64,000 nucleotides of DNA, taken from NCBI RefSeq assembly GCF_040054535.1, contig NC_090793.1, forward strand, positions 19,406,501 to 19,470,500. The letters run 5' to 3'. The notes beneath the pieces are model-generated. The model ran no database searches. It was not told where the DNA came from and worked only from the letters and a program-made list of their open reading frames with translations. Below are positions 11,027 through 24,400 of the stretch, in pieces. Origin of the DNA: Antennarius striatus. Its lineage: Eukaryota; Chordata; Actinopteri; Lophiiformes; Antennariidae. Each line of letters starts with the position of its first letter. The stretch's first letter is position 1. A program made the translations under genes and the position numbers.

Positions 11027-14000
11027 ATGACTCTTAAAGAAACGGTGAAGCAGAAGAGGGCTGGAAACAGAGGAAAGTGGGCCAATAAGAGAGAATATGT
11101 TCTGGTTGCTGCTGGATACGTGGTCGGACTGGGGAACGTGTGGAGATTTCCTTACCTTTGCTACATGAATGGTGGAGGTGAATATTATAAACTCTAGCGT
11201 TGAATAATAATGTTGAAGTTGATGGTTGGTGACTCAGAGGACATTGCTGAACTAACTTGTCAATGCCCTGCCTATATGTCTGTATTGCATTTATCCACCT
11301 ATAGGTGCCTTTTTGGTGCCGTATGGTCTGTTAGTTGTATTTTCTGGGATACCTATGTTCCTACTTGAGACCTCAATTGGTCAGTACACCCAGGAAGGAT
11401 TCATCACCTGCTGGAGGAGTTTTTGTCCAATGGCAACAGGTGAGTTCATGCATGTCAAGAAGTATTCGAACAGTAGAAACGCAAAATTGTGTTGTTTTGT
11501 TTCAGGAATTGGGTGTGGGCATTTGATATTGAAGTTATATGCCACTGGTTACATTCTAATCGAAGCCTGGGCTATCTTCTACCTGGTGTTCTCATTCAGT
11601 GCCCACCTCCCCTGGGCCAACTGTGACAACACCTGGAACACAGGTAACATTTAGAATGGGGAGTTTGATTTTTAGTAGTGTAGTTCTTCTAACTACTACA
11701 TTGAGTCCAACACAGACAGATGACTAAGATAAAGAACAGCATTGAATGCAGAACATAGTAATTACAAATTAATAGTTTAGTAAGACAATAAAGTCAAAGA
11801 TTAAAAGTTGATACCTCATGCATTTGGTTGTGTGGGTCAGAGGCAGAATTGTTTTTGAGAGATTCATTGTGTTTTCTAAAAATCTTGTGCAAATTTCTAA
11901 GGGAGTAATTTAAAGTATTTTGTTCTTTTCTAAACAAGAAAACTGTCTTGGACTTCAAACTTTGGATTCTCCCTCAGTAAACCTGACAGCAAATCAGACA
12001 ATGCTGAAAAAGACTACAACTGCTGCTGTAGAGTTCTGGGAGTGAGTATGATTTATTTATATTGTCATTACTGGATTGATCATTTATCAAGACTATCACT
12101 GTCTGGAAGCAAGTTATTAAATCCATCCAAGTTAAACCAAAGTTACCAACTTAAATCCATAAAGTAGGCTTGCTCTCACCCTAGTTTTATTGGCCTGAAG
12201 CCTGAGACCAGGGGAGAGACCACCAGGGGTCAAGTACCAGAATGCACTCAAAACCTGGGCTATTAACTGAGCAATCAGGTCTGAAAAATGTCAACTATAT
12301 AATAAGGCAGAAAAAAGGTAATGAAATGTTAAGTTGTTTCAAAGGCTGTCAAGAATTTATAAGGAACCAGCCAGCAGCTAGACCACTGGCCATCCATCAT
12401 CAAGCCAAACACTTCGACCAAAAATGTGACACTATGAGAAATTTGATTATTCAACTTCTCCATGGCTTATTACCGTAAAGCTACACTGTACAGGAGCAAT
12501 CACAACACTCAAACCTAGAAACGTCTTGCTGTGTGACGGCAGCACTACTCACTTGGCCTTTCTGTCACCATGTAACTACACTGTATATCCTATGATTTAT
12601 AATCAATTTAATCCCCCACCCCCATCAGGCGGAGGATGCTGGGCATGTCTGGAGGCATTGAGGAGCTGGGTAGTGTCCGATGGGAGCTGGCCTTGTGTCT
12701 TCTGGTTGCTTGGACCATCTGCTACTTCTGTATCTGGAAAGGTGTCAGATCCTCTGGAAAGGTCAGTGGACCATTGAAAACAACATATTTTGCAGGAAAC
12801 TACCATCATGCTTTAAAAATGCAAATATCCATACCATTTGTTGTCCACAACGTTAAATCCGATTGCAACATACAGGCCATGTAAATATTTGTATTCTTTT
12901 CAGGTGGCCTACTTCACAGCTACGTTCCCATACGTAATGCTCCTGATCCTACTCATCAGAGGGCTAACCCTACCAGGAGCTTGGGATGGGATCTACTATT
13001 ACCTGTATCCAGACTTGAATCGCCTTGCTGACCTTGAGGTGGCATTTTTATCTTTTAACAAATTTAACACTTCTGTATTTATACCTTTCAAATGACCATG
13101 GTGCCTTGAGGAAACTAAAAATAGCAGAGAAAACATCCGCATGAGTCATTCACCCTTATTATAATTATAATAATAATAGTAATAATAATATTATTATTAT
13201 AAGTTGTGTAATATGTATCAAGACACATAATGTACTGATTTTGACTGCAATAATAAATGACTGCAAACAACACTTTTCTATAGAGTTGAGATCCTGCTAG
13301 CAAAAGACTAGAAAAGTTATAGCATACTAAAAGAAAGTAGGGGATTGAACATTAATGAGATAACTAACAAAAAGTAAGGAACAACTCTTTCCACCAATTA
13401 ATTCATTACTATGTGAAATACTATAGTGACAAGTTGTGCACAATTTGAGAATGTTTCTCAACATAAAAATAACATTACAAAGAATTTGTGGATTTTCAGA
13501 TCTACAGTCTAAATGTAACATATCAATAAGAGATTTCTGAGTATAAGAGACAAGGCTGAAAACCAATTTTGGATTGATGGAAATCCAATATTAGTCAATA
13601 ATGGGAAAACATTTGACACTTTCATTGTACATCTCTCAATTGTAGCAACAATTATATTGAAAAAACACCATTTAATATGCCTATTTTGGACATTACAGGT
13701 GTGGATAGAAGCAGGATCTCAAATATTTTTCTCCTACAGCTTGACTGGAGGAACCCTAATTGTCCTGAGCAGCTACAATGACAGCAACAACAATTGTTAC
13801 AGGTAAGCATAAAATAGAATTTACACCTATAAAGTAGAAGAAATAAAAGATTTTGACCTGTAGCCTGATAAAACTAATTCAGTCTATTGCTTCTCTCGGT
13901 GTATAAGGGGGCAGTGTAGCATGTCTCTGTTCCATTTACACCTGTAGTTTAGTTCACCTTGCCTCTACTCCACTCACTTTTTGCATTCATACCTACCCTG

Positions 14001-17000
14001 TTGCCTAATACTATTTTTGATATTATCTCTATCAATTTTCCAAGCAAACAAACATTTAGACAAACCAGTCCTGACCAAACCAGACAGACACGTATGTTTC
14101 AGGCAGAGTAGTGCAGGAAAAGGAAGTACTTGTGTTGTGAAAGGTGGAAAAAAATATGATATGACAGTTTTCATTGACACAATTTACTTAAGTGAACACA
14201 ATGTTTTCAGAGGGTTGATTACACACATCATCTAACAAAGTCTGACAAAATCTACACCTATTGACCTAATTTGAACAAAGACACCTCTTAAACTTATTGC
14301 ATCAGGCGTCTTCCCGGGATGTGTCGGTGATGCATCCAAAGCGTACCCCCTCCTGTAACTGACAAGCAAGAGGTTTCTCAAAGATTTTACAAAGGGAAAA
14401 TTAGATATAGATGTGGAATTAACTAGGATATAGGAAACACTGAGGTTACTTGTGTAAGGTCAACAAGACAGTAGTGGTCCAGATAAAAATCGGTTGTTGC
14501 CAATGAGAACCAAGTTCTTACTGACCAGCCAGTGATGTCCAGTCCCTAAAACTGCAGGTCACACCTGCCAGAATTTCATCCAAACTGCTGCCTCTGTTGT
14601 ACACTACAAACAACAAGAGGCAGTACAACACTACTTCTGCCCTGACATTGAATCCTGTAATGCTGATGCAAACACACAACACTTCCTACCCTGGTTGCAG
14701 CAGCCAGAGTCCAAGTCGAACCTCTATCCTCGCTGCTAGTCTCCTGGAAGTCCTCATCCTTTTTCCTGGAATGTGGATGGGTTCCATCTTTGCCCTCCGT
14801 CTTGGAGTACCTGGCTCTCGTGTCCATTCCCCAGCCCATCTTCACATTATGTACCTTTACAGTCTGTTTTGTTCCTTCTCCTCTAGACTCCAAGTTCTGT
14901 GCTTGTGTGAGAAATAGTTTTGGACTGGACTTTGAACACAATTGGACAGTCTCTCTTATAGGGGGCTAGTGCTGTCATGGTTGGAGGTTGAAGTTTAATC
15001 AGTTCCCGTTTTGTCACGTATTCCCCCCATGTCAACTTTCTAATGTCATCAGTCGTCCCTCTGTTGGTATCAGCCATTGTCTCTGTTTTCCTCTTGTTCA
15101 GGAACTCTAAGGGCTCATTGCTCTATGTACTCTTTTGACACTTCAGACTCAAATGAAATCACATCACATTTTCCTGTATCTAAAGTAATATAATCCTCTC
15201 TAAACCTTACCTCTGGTATTGTGTTTACCTCCAGGGACTGTTTCTGGCTCTGTCTGCTGAACAGTGGAACCAGTTTTGTTGCTGGATTTGTCGTCTTCTC
15301 TGTTCTTGGATTCATGGCTCAAGAACAAAGTGTTCCTGTCAACACAGTGGTTCAGTCAGGTTTGACAGATTTCTTTATCTTCAATGATTAAGCATTTGGT
15401 AAATTATTCAAAGCTAACAAAGTTATCCTTACATTTCTTCCACAGGTCCAGGTCTGGCCTTCATCGCTTACCCTCAGGCGACAGCTTTAATGCCTTTACC
15501 ACAGTTCTGGACTGTCTGCTTTTTCTTGATGTTGATTCTACTGGCTGTTGACTCACATGTAATTTCTTAAATTACCAAATGATGGGTAATACTAGTAATA
15601 GTAAGTGTTCACGACATTTAAAACTCTTTATTGATTCTGTCCCTAGTTTGTAATGGTGGAGAGTTTCATCACCACAGTGATGGATTTGTTTCCAAAATGG
15701 TTTCGTGGACCAGTGAAGCGCGAGATCTTTGTCCTCATTGTCTGTGTATTCAAATTCCTCCTAAATCTATTGATGGTTACTGAGGTGAGCAGAAATGTGT
15801 TCATGAAATCTATGTTGAACCGACAAAATATTAATTTTATGAATGTACTCCATATGTGTCTTAATAATTTCTTGTATCTTCCTGCCTTAGGGAGGGATTT
15901 ATATTTTCACCCTCACTGACTTCTATGGATCTACCAGAGTTTGTCAGAACTTCATTGCTATTTGTGAATGTGTGGTTGTGGCCTGGATTTTTGGTGAGAG
16001 ACTGCAATTATTTTAAAATATTGATAACAATCATTTCTATTCTTACCCTGGTTATTGTGAACAATTTAAAGGAACACAAAAATCATTTATGCTTTCCCAC
16101 TTCTCACAAGTTAGTTAACTTGAACTATACATGGAGTGTTAATACTAACTTTTATGTAAGCTTTATATATTAAAGAGTGTTCTCTTTTGAATTCCTCTGC
16201 ACTCTATACTCAACATAATCTCTACATTTAATAAACCCTTGGTTTAACTGGATCACATCTGCAGGACTGACAAGAAAGCTTAAATATACAAAACCTTTTA
16301 CTTGGCATCATTGGCTTTTCATGGTGTAATACATTCACAAAAATAAGTCAATCATTCATTCTCGTTATTCCAAATTCCTTCAGGAGTCGACCGGCATGTC
16401 AGCAATATTGAAGATATGACCGGACAGAGACCAGCTGTGTTCTTCAAAATCTGCTGGAAATACATCACCCCCTTCCTTTCACTGGTATACTAGAATTATG
16501 CAATTTATATATTTTCATTATTCAATATAAGCAAATATTACCACCATGAAGTGTGTCTTAGGGAATTTATAATACATGTGCAGGTGATGCAATGAATTGT
16601 AATTACAGATTGCCTTCATCATATACCTGGTTAAATACCAACGCCTCACAATTAATGACTACGTTTACCCTGACTGGGCGTACGCACTGGGATGGTTCAT
16701 GACATTCTCCATTATTGTCGTGGTGCTGCTGTGGGCAACTGGAATGATGTGTTTGACACCAGGAACCTTCAAAGAGGTCAGTATTCATACAACAAATGAT
16801 GCTATCAGAGAATATTCTCAAATAAAGTTTCCTTATTTCAAAAGCCTGCATGTGCAGCTATCGTTTTTGGAACAGATCAGCAGGTCTACAGACTCTTAAC
16901 ATAGACCTAAGTGTCCTCTTGTGGTTGTTATTGTGTGGAAAACTTACTCTTAATGTTGTTATTCCAGCGTTTGTCTGTCATTTGTCGTCCTGTTGAAGAA

Positions 17001-17075
17001 CCAGCTTGGAAGAGGAGAAAAATGAGACAGGAAGGAATGTCTGTGGAACTAATGACATCAGCAACAACGACTTAG
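11027..17075 (+). CDS. SLC6 family Na+/Cl- dependent transporter, unit C
   Basis: Complete 14-exon gene: 11027-11177, 11305-11439, 11506-11643, 11939-12041, 12629-12761, 12904-13038, 13699-13802, 15235-15359, 15446-15558, 15647-15784, 15891-15993, 16384-16484, 16609-16776, 16968-17075; 584 residues. I use ATG 11027 because it aligns with the ATG of unit D; the upstream in-frame codon at 11015 is TTG. N-terminal gate Arg15/Trp18, TM1 pocket Tyr31, [10 protein letters not shown] at 34-43, chloride-site GQYTQEG, and TM8 AVDSHF (the GAT1 Asp395/Ser396 sodium-2 pair) are all present. The second extracellular loop has NLT and NQT for glycosylation and the usual Cys pair. The TM1 tail reads CYMNGGG instead of CYKNGGG. 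The tail ends [10 protein letters not shown]. It is a likely plasma-membrane importer of a GABA/taurine/creatine-type solute; the exact substrate is unknown. Confidence 0.9.
13803..15234 (+). other. Large intron 7 of unit C
   Basis: A 1.4-kb intron with no convincing gene. Parts near 14,640-14,690 resemble intron 7 of unit D near 23,300-23,340 (for example TGTAATGCTGATGC against TGTAATGCAGATGC). The two introns therefore share ancestry and were later rearranged. Small open frames here have no recognisable motif. Confidence 0.4.
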
Positions 17076-18475
17076 CATGACCAGCAAAGACAACTAACAA
17101 AATATCTCAGTTATAATACTGTGTATCTCCAGATCTAAACTAAATTCTGGGCCCTGTACCTTTTTTTTTTTTACTGACATCCTTAATGTTTCTTGTTAAA
17201 TGTCTTGAAACTTGAGTGACACCTCTTGACACACTCATAAATCTGTAATATGGTTTTCACCATTTTAACAGTAAGAGTATCCCTCCCTTTACTCACACAT
17301 TTCCACGACAGTCCGTCTCAACCATCTGTCTCAACAGACAGAAAATCAGGACATGAATAAAGCAACTGTAAGCAGGTTCAGTGGACTCTAATTTTTGTTG
17401 GTCTTGATTTTCTTTTATCTGGATGACAGACAAACTACACAAGCATTAAATAACATTTTCAATTGTCTACTTTGCTTGTGTTCAAGAGAAATGTACGAAT
17501 AAAATAAAGTACTAAAACTTGGAAACTGTCAAGTCTCTTTGTTGAGTGAAGAACATGGTCATTTTTTTTCTTTCCATTGAGTGAGCTCACACAGGCTTGA
17601 CTGTTGCTTAATTTCCCTTAACTTGCTGGTTTTAGACCTGATTTTTCCTAACAAATTATGTTGCTGTTTAACTGTACAGTATTGTCTTTTGTTGTTAATT
17701 TATTACTGTACCTGTTCAGGTTTTGATCTCATCCAAAGTCCTTATTTTCTTACATCACGCTTCACAGACTGGTGAAGACAAAGGACAGTGGGCCAGCAAA
17801 AAGGAGGGAGACACCAACAGACTGGACAGACTAATCCTCGGGCCTGGTGACATTGTTGGAACAAGGTCAGACCCACTTATTCTTGTTATGGAGAAGAGGA
17901 GGTTGTCCAAACCAAAGGGCATCCTGGACAATGAGTTTCACCCACTGTACAGTACAAAGATGAACTTACAGTCCTCTCTTGAATAATTCAGAAAGCATTA
18001 TTTTTAACAACAGTCTGCATTGGCATTACACATTGATAATCAGTATATTATCATTTAAAGCATAACTGAAAGAAAACCAACAGACATTTTTGTCACGTGA
18101 AATTTCTCTTGGAAAGTACCTCATTTTCCTTGTCTTAGATCTTTATCACCTTTGTTCATGACCATTTGGCTTTGATTCTGGGGTAATCTGAACATTTTTT
18201 TATTGTGTGCAGTCGTGTACCAATTGAGAAGGTGAAACATTATCCAAAAGTAAAACCATGGAAGTAACCGATGTAAACCAAGTTAACACCATTTTCTTTA
18301 CAAAGGGGCACTGACACACTGTTAAATATTTAACTAATAAATAACGTAGCACTACAAAAATCTGACTTGGGGAGGTCATTCAACAATTGACTTTTTTTAG
18401 TTGTGTGGGAAAAGACACCTGACAAACAAAAGTGAAGTAGGAGTAAAACACAGCAGACGACTTTTTGAAGTCAAA
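17076..18475 (+). other. Intergenic spacer C-D
   Basis: Two AATAAA signals lie at 17,356-17,361 and 17,498-17,503, about 280 and 420 nt after the stop of C. The spacer then holds the eroded upstream/exon-1 relic at 17,550-17,860. From 18,305 it carries the upstream region shared with unit C. Nothing else is recognised. Confidence 0.6.
17550..17860 (+). pseudogene. Relic of an SLC6 gene start (upstream region plus broken exon 1)
   Basis: From 17,550 to 17,755 the sequence parallels 4,140-4,330 upstream of unit B. Shared words are CATGGTCATTTTT, ATTGAGTGA, TTGCTTAATTT and CCAAAGTCCTTA. At 17,770-17,805 it reads GAAGACAAAGGACAGTGGGC and on through GCCAGCAAAAAGGAG, which matches the start of exon 1 (product GQWASK). 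The frame then degenerates: the LGNVWRFPY codons are lost, leaving only a faint GPGDIVGT. No exons 2-14 follow before unit D. It is the stump of a further duplicate. Confidence 0.6.
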
Positions 18476-21400
18476 ATGATTATAGAAGAAACGGTGAATC
18501 AGAAAAACGCTGGGAACAGAGGAACTTGGGCCAGTAAGACAGAATACATTCTTGTAGTTGCAGGATACGTGGTTGGACTAGGGAATGTGTGGAGATTTCC
18601 TTACCTTTGCTACAAGAATGGTGGAGGTGAATATTAAAAACTCTCCATGGATCGTGACAGAATATATCGCTCAACTAACTTGTCATTGCCCTGGCTACAT
18701 GTCTGTATGACCTTCATTCACTTCTAGGTGCCTTTCTGGTGCCATATGGTCTGTTAGTTGTATTTTCTGGGATTCCTCTGTTCCTACTTGAGACCTCCAT
18801 TGGTCAGTACACCCAGGAAGGATTTGTCACTTGTTGGAAGAATTTGTGTCCATTGGCAATAGGTGAGTTTAAGTGTGTCGAAATTAAACAGTGTCAGGAG
18901 AAAAGACGAGCGTATCGCTGTCAGACTTAATGATACACAGCAAATTGTCTTACATTCAATCATGTTTACAAATGTGGGTCAAGTTAAACCAATGACAATT
19001 TTTTTTCTGTTTTAGGGATTGGTTGTGGACATCTGGTGATGAAATTTTATGACTTTTCTTACATTCTAATTGAAGCCTGGGCTCTCTTCTACCTGGTGTT
19101 CTCATTCAAATCCCAGCTTCCCTGGGCCACCTGCAACAACACCTGGAACACAGGTAACATCTAGACTGTGAAGTTTTCTTCAAGGAGATATTATATCCAG
19201 TTTTAACTACATTGTGAGTCCAAGGTACAGATTTAAAAATACAAAAGATAAAAGTATATTTAAAAAAAAGAAAGTATTTTTCAGAAAGTGATAGATTATC
19301 ACAAACTAATAGATCACTAGAAAGACAACAAAGAAAAAAAATAAAATGTTTTTATCTAATGTAATTCAAATTTGACCAAAACCCTCACAGTATCATTTAA
19401 AGACATATCAGGTATAGCAACTTTGAAAAACTGTATGATCAAAAAAATTTATAAAATTTATAAATAATAATTTATGGGTACTTTATAATGGCATTTGTTT
19501 TTTTCTCTAAACCAGATAAATGTATAGGTCTTCAAATTGTGGAATCTCCCTCAACGAATCTGACAGCAAACTACACCATGCTGAAGAACACCACCTCTGC
19601 TGCTGTTGAATTCTGGGAGTGAGTACAACTTTTGTAACACTTACATATCATTAAATATTATCTTATGTCACAGCCCAGGAGCAAGATAGCAAATTAAATT
19701 TAAATAGAAGTCGAACTCTGACATGCCCTCAATCCTGCCCTGCAAATTAAGGAACCTTGTCTGAAACAATGTTAACCGGAACACATATAAAGCAGAATTT
19801 ATAAGAAAAATTTGTAGTTGTTTCAAAAGCTGTGAGAAGTCATTTGCTAAAGAAATTTGAACATCAGTGAAGGGCACTGTACTACAGGCTGAAAATAAAG
19901 CAATGAGTGGCATGCAATATGGTGGACAGAAACCACAAATGTCTTCTGAGGATAGAATGCAGAGCTAAGTTAGATGGCAAGTAAAACTAACCCTACATAC
20001 TGGTGCAGACAGACATTGCTCAAATACAGACATACAGTATGTTGGGCTCTGATGGAAAAAAAATCAGTCAATGGTCTCAACAAATGCAGTCTAAAACCTA
20101 CTGATATGATAAGAATGGTGTTGTTCTATAGATTAATGCCTTTGTATTCTTGGTGAGAAAGGAAAGTGATGTCACCCTGGAGTCTGACAGTACTAGTGTA
20201 GAATTAAAACTTCAAAACCGCTGAGTCATGAATTCCTATCCTATACTTAAGTAGAAGAAATAATGCAAGTTTGTTTCAATGTTAAACTATTTATCTACAT
20301 AGTTCAAATTTATTACGTTGAGTTTACTGATAAAAATAAATATATCATAGCTTAAATACTGAGCTGCTGAGTGATTCTTTCTCCTCATCTTCATCAAACT
20401 CGTCTCAAATATTAACAGTACAAGTACACAAGACCTCAAGTCTCAAACTTTTAAACTCATATAAGGTCATGGTAAACATTTAGCAACATACAGAGGTAGT
20501 CCTCAACATAAGAACATAATTGCTTCTTGTTTGTAAGTTGAATGGTTCGTAAATCGTTATTACATTTCAATCTCCTGTCATTTAAGGTCATTTAAATGTC
20601 ATTACTACTCTAAATACTAAGGCACTATTTCCTTAGATTTACCAGACACAGTAACCCAACACAATATAAAATCCTGCAGTACTGTAATGTAACTAACAAC
20701 TCTACCTCTGCTGGATGAATTTTATCCTCGGAGATAAAGAGGCTCTTACAAACAGAAAGCTGAGGTTCTACAGATTCCTATGTCAAACCAGCGGACAAAC
20801 TAAAGTCTTGCAAACAAAACAAAACAAAAACAAAACCTTCTTAGATATCACTTTGCCCTGCAATGTCTCCTAGTCCTACCTGTTAAATCTTCCTCTCCTC
20901 AGACGGAGGATGCTGGGCATGTCTGGAGGCATTGAGGAGTTGGGCAGTGTCCGATGGGAGCTGGCCTTGTGTCTTCTAGTCGCTTGGATCTTTTGCTACT
21001 TCAGTATCTGGAAAGGTGTCAGATCCTCTGGAAAGGTCAGTGGACCATTTAAAATACAGCCTTTGGGTAAGGAACCATCATGCTTTTAAGAAGCAGATAT
21101 CCACCGCTCCACTGTCTGTAACCGCTAATCCTCTGTTAGGGTTTCAGGGTAGTAGAAAATATTTACAAATTTTCCTAATTAATTTTAGCAAAAAATGAGG
21201 GATTCAAAACACAAGGTATAATGGTTATAATTTGACTCAGCTGGCAATTTTCTTTCTTCGGGACACGTCCAAACCTCAACCCTGTCTTTCCCAAATCCCT
21301 GCAACATACCCATTCCCCAACCAGTAAAAAAGCTGCTGAGTGACTTAGTAAAGTTGTTTTGCTTTGTGACATACAAAGAACAAAATTTAAATATACTTTG

Positions 21401-24400
21401 ACTCAATCCATCTTAATTCTGATACCAAATTTATAGTAAACATTGTGTTTTTTTAAGGTGGCCTACTTCACAGCTACATTCCCATATGTGATCATCCTGA
21501 TCCTACTCATCAGAGGGCTAACACTACCAGGAGCTTGGGATGGGATCTACTATTACCTGTATCCAGACTTGAATCGCCTTGCTGACCTTCAGGTGGTGTC
21601 TTTGTGACTAAATTACTCAGTTCTGTAGCTGTTAAGTACCTTTCACACTGACATGTTACCAAAAGTGCTTTACGTAGACCTTAATGCAAGACAAGATTCA
21701 ACTAGAAAAGACCAACTAAATTTCCAAGTGCCGTTTGCATGAGCCATCATTGTCCAGACATCCACTGACATTTGTCCTCATTGGTAAATCCTCCCCTGCT
21801 TTCAATATTCCCTGTAATGCTTTGCTATTTGTACTCAATGCAGGCGCTGACTGATAACAGTAGGTGTCATACTTGTCCCATTGGTATTTAACATGACCTT
21901 TTTTTTTTCCAATTCTGTTTCCAAAAACAATGTGATCCTGTGTGAGGATTTGGAAAGGATTCAGCAAATTTGAAGAAATCTCTGAACACACGAGACTTTG
22001 ATCTAGTTGTATATACAGTTGTTTAACGTGACATACAATTACTGTTAAGTACAAAACATTTTATGAATGGCCTTGCTCATTTCAGCAAGACAATGAAACC
22101 CCAATGAAATTAATGAATGGGCTGGCAACAGGCCTAGAGTATCTCCCTGCCTCACGCCCTAAAGTAAACTGGGATAGGCTCCAGCAACCCACGTGACCCG
22201 CAAAAGCCGAGGAAGCAGTTCAGAAAATGAATGAATGTTGTATTTCTTTCATTCATTTAAAATATCATATTGAGGGTTAAATTGGGATTCCCATTTCACT
22301 ATGTAAAACAGATTTTTGTACATTACAGGTCTGGATAGAGGCGGGATCTCAAATATTTTTCTCCTATAGTCTTACTGCAGGAACTCTAATTGTCCTGAGC
22401 AGCTACAACAATTACAACAACAACTGCGTCAAGTAAGTAGAAAACTGATCTCATGACTAAGGAACAGAAATGAGTTTGAGCTGCAGAAAGACAAGTTGGT
22501 GGCCCGGCCTGACTCAAGGCTTTGTTTCCCTCAATGTACAAAGGGACAGACCCTGTGTCCAGTTTGCCTGACTGAACTTGCTTTAGCATTGTAAGATGTA
22601 ATTTTGATAGTATCTTTCTGTTCTGGCAAAGTGGATTACTTAAATATTGAAAGAGAATGAAAAATACGATTGTCTTGAATTGGGGCAGCAGGAGCCGTAA
22701 TGCAGTCGCTTTACAGCACTATTACAACAAAGAGGGAGCTAAGCCGAGAGGCAAAGCTCCCTCTACCATTCAATATTTGTTCCTACCCTCACCTATGGTC
22801 ATGAGCGATGGGTCTTGATGGAAAAAAAGAGATTGCGGATACAATCAGCTGAATCAGCTGAAGGGGCTCAGAGTAGAGCCGCTGCTTCTTCGCGTGGAAA
22901 GGAGTCAGGTGGTTTGGGCATCTGGTGCGGATGCCACCAGGGCGCTTCCCTAGGGAGGTGTTCCTGGAATGTCCAGCTGGGAGGAGACCTCGGGGCAGAC
23001 CCAGGACCAGATGGAGGAATTATATCTCGACACTGGCTTGGGAATGTCTTGGAATCCCCCAGTCAGGGATTGTTGATGTGGCCAGGGAAGTTTGGGGTTC
23101 CCTATTGAAGCTGCTGCCGTGCGACCCAACTCCAGATAAGTGGAAGGAGATCGATGGATAGAAGGAATTTGTATTTATTTCTCTGGCTACAATGACATTA
23201 AGTCCTGCAAACCTGAAGCCAGTTTTGTGGGTCTCTTCCTTTCCACAACTTTCCAGTTCCAGTTTCAATGCCAACCACTAGTCTGGTCTCCAGTGTCCTA
23301 GAAGGCCTGTGTTACTGTAATGCAGATGCCCGTAAACTGTGGTTCCTCTGTCATTCATAGTTTTCTTAGATTGTGGTTTTCAGCTGGGTCTAAGGATTCC
23401 CACAGTCACTCTAGTCACATCCGCAGCCTGTGTGTGTGAGATGACGCAAACCGATTCCACGAAGCTGGTGACTGAAACTTTAAATCTGAAATAAGACGAG
23501 ACCTTCTGCCAAGCACCTGTTTTTGTAACTTTAAGGGTCCAATACAGGTCTGAATTCCTTCTGCAATGACTCATCTGTTAGATGTGTGGCTTTGACAGCA
23601 ATGAGACTCATTCAGAGACATACTTAGAAATTAATTAGCCCCCTATACATGATATACTGTATATGTGCATTTGAAGAAATACAGTCATTTCTTAATGATC
23701 TACTGTCTCTGTGTGACCTCCAGGGACTGTTTCTTTCTCTGTCTGCTGAACAGTGGAACCAGTTTTGTTGCTGGATTTGTCGTCTTCTCTGTTCTTGGGT
23801 TCATGGCTCAGAAACAGGGTGTTACTGTAGAGACTGTGGTTCAGTCAGGTGCAGTATACTCTAACTGTATATTCATTATATTCAGCATTAATTATTTTGA
23901 TAAAACAAACAAGGAAACAAGCTCATACTTTATATTTTAGACATTTCTGCTTCCCTTCACAGGTCCAGGTTTGGCCTTCATTGCTTACCCTCAGGCAACA
24001 GCTTCGATGCCTTTACCACAGTTCTGGAGTGTCTGCTTCTTCCTGATGCTTGTTCTACTGACTATCGACTCACATGTAATATTGCATCCAATTGCCAATT
24101 CACTAATAATATATGGGTTCCAGAAATGTTAAGTTTTATAATGATTTTGTCCCCAGTTTGTAGTGGTGGAGGGTTTTGTCACTGCAGTGAGCGACTTGTT
24201 TCCAAAGTGGTTGCATGCACCAGTGAAGCATGAGATCTTTGTCCTCGTTGTCTGTGGATCCAGCTTCCTCATACATCTGTTACTGGTTACTGAGGTGAGA
24301 AGAATATTTTTATAAACTCTATTCTGAACAAAGTAAATAAATTGTTCATTTTGTAAATGTGTTTTAATCAAATGTTGTATCTTACTGTTTCAGGGAGGGA

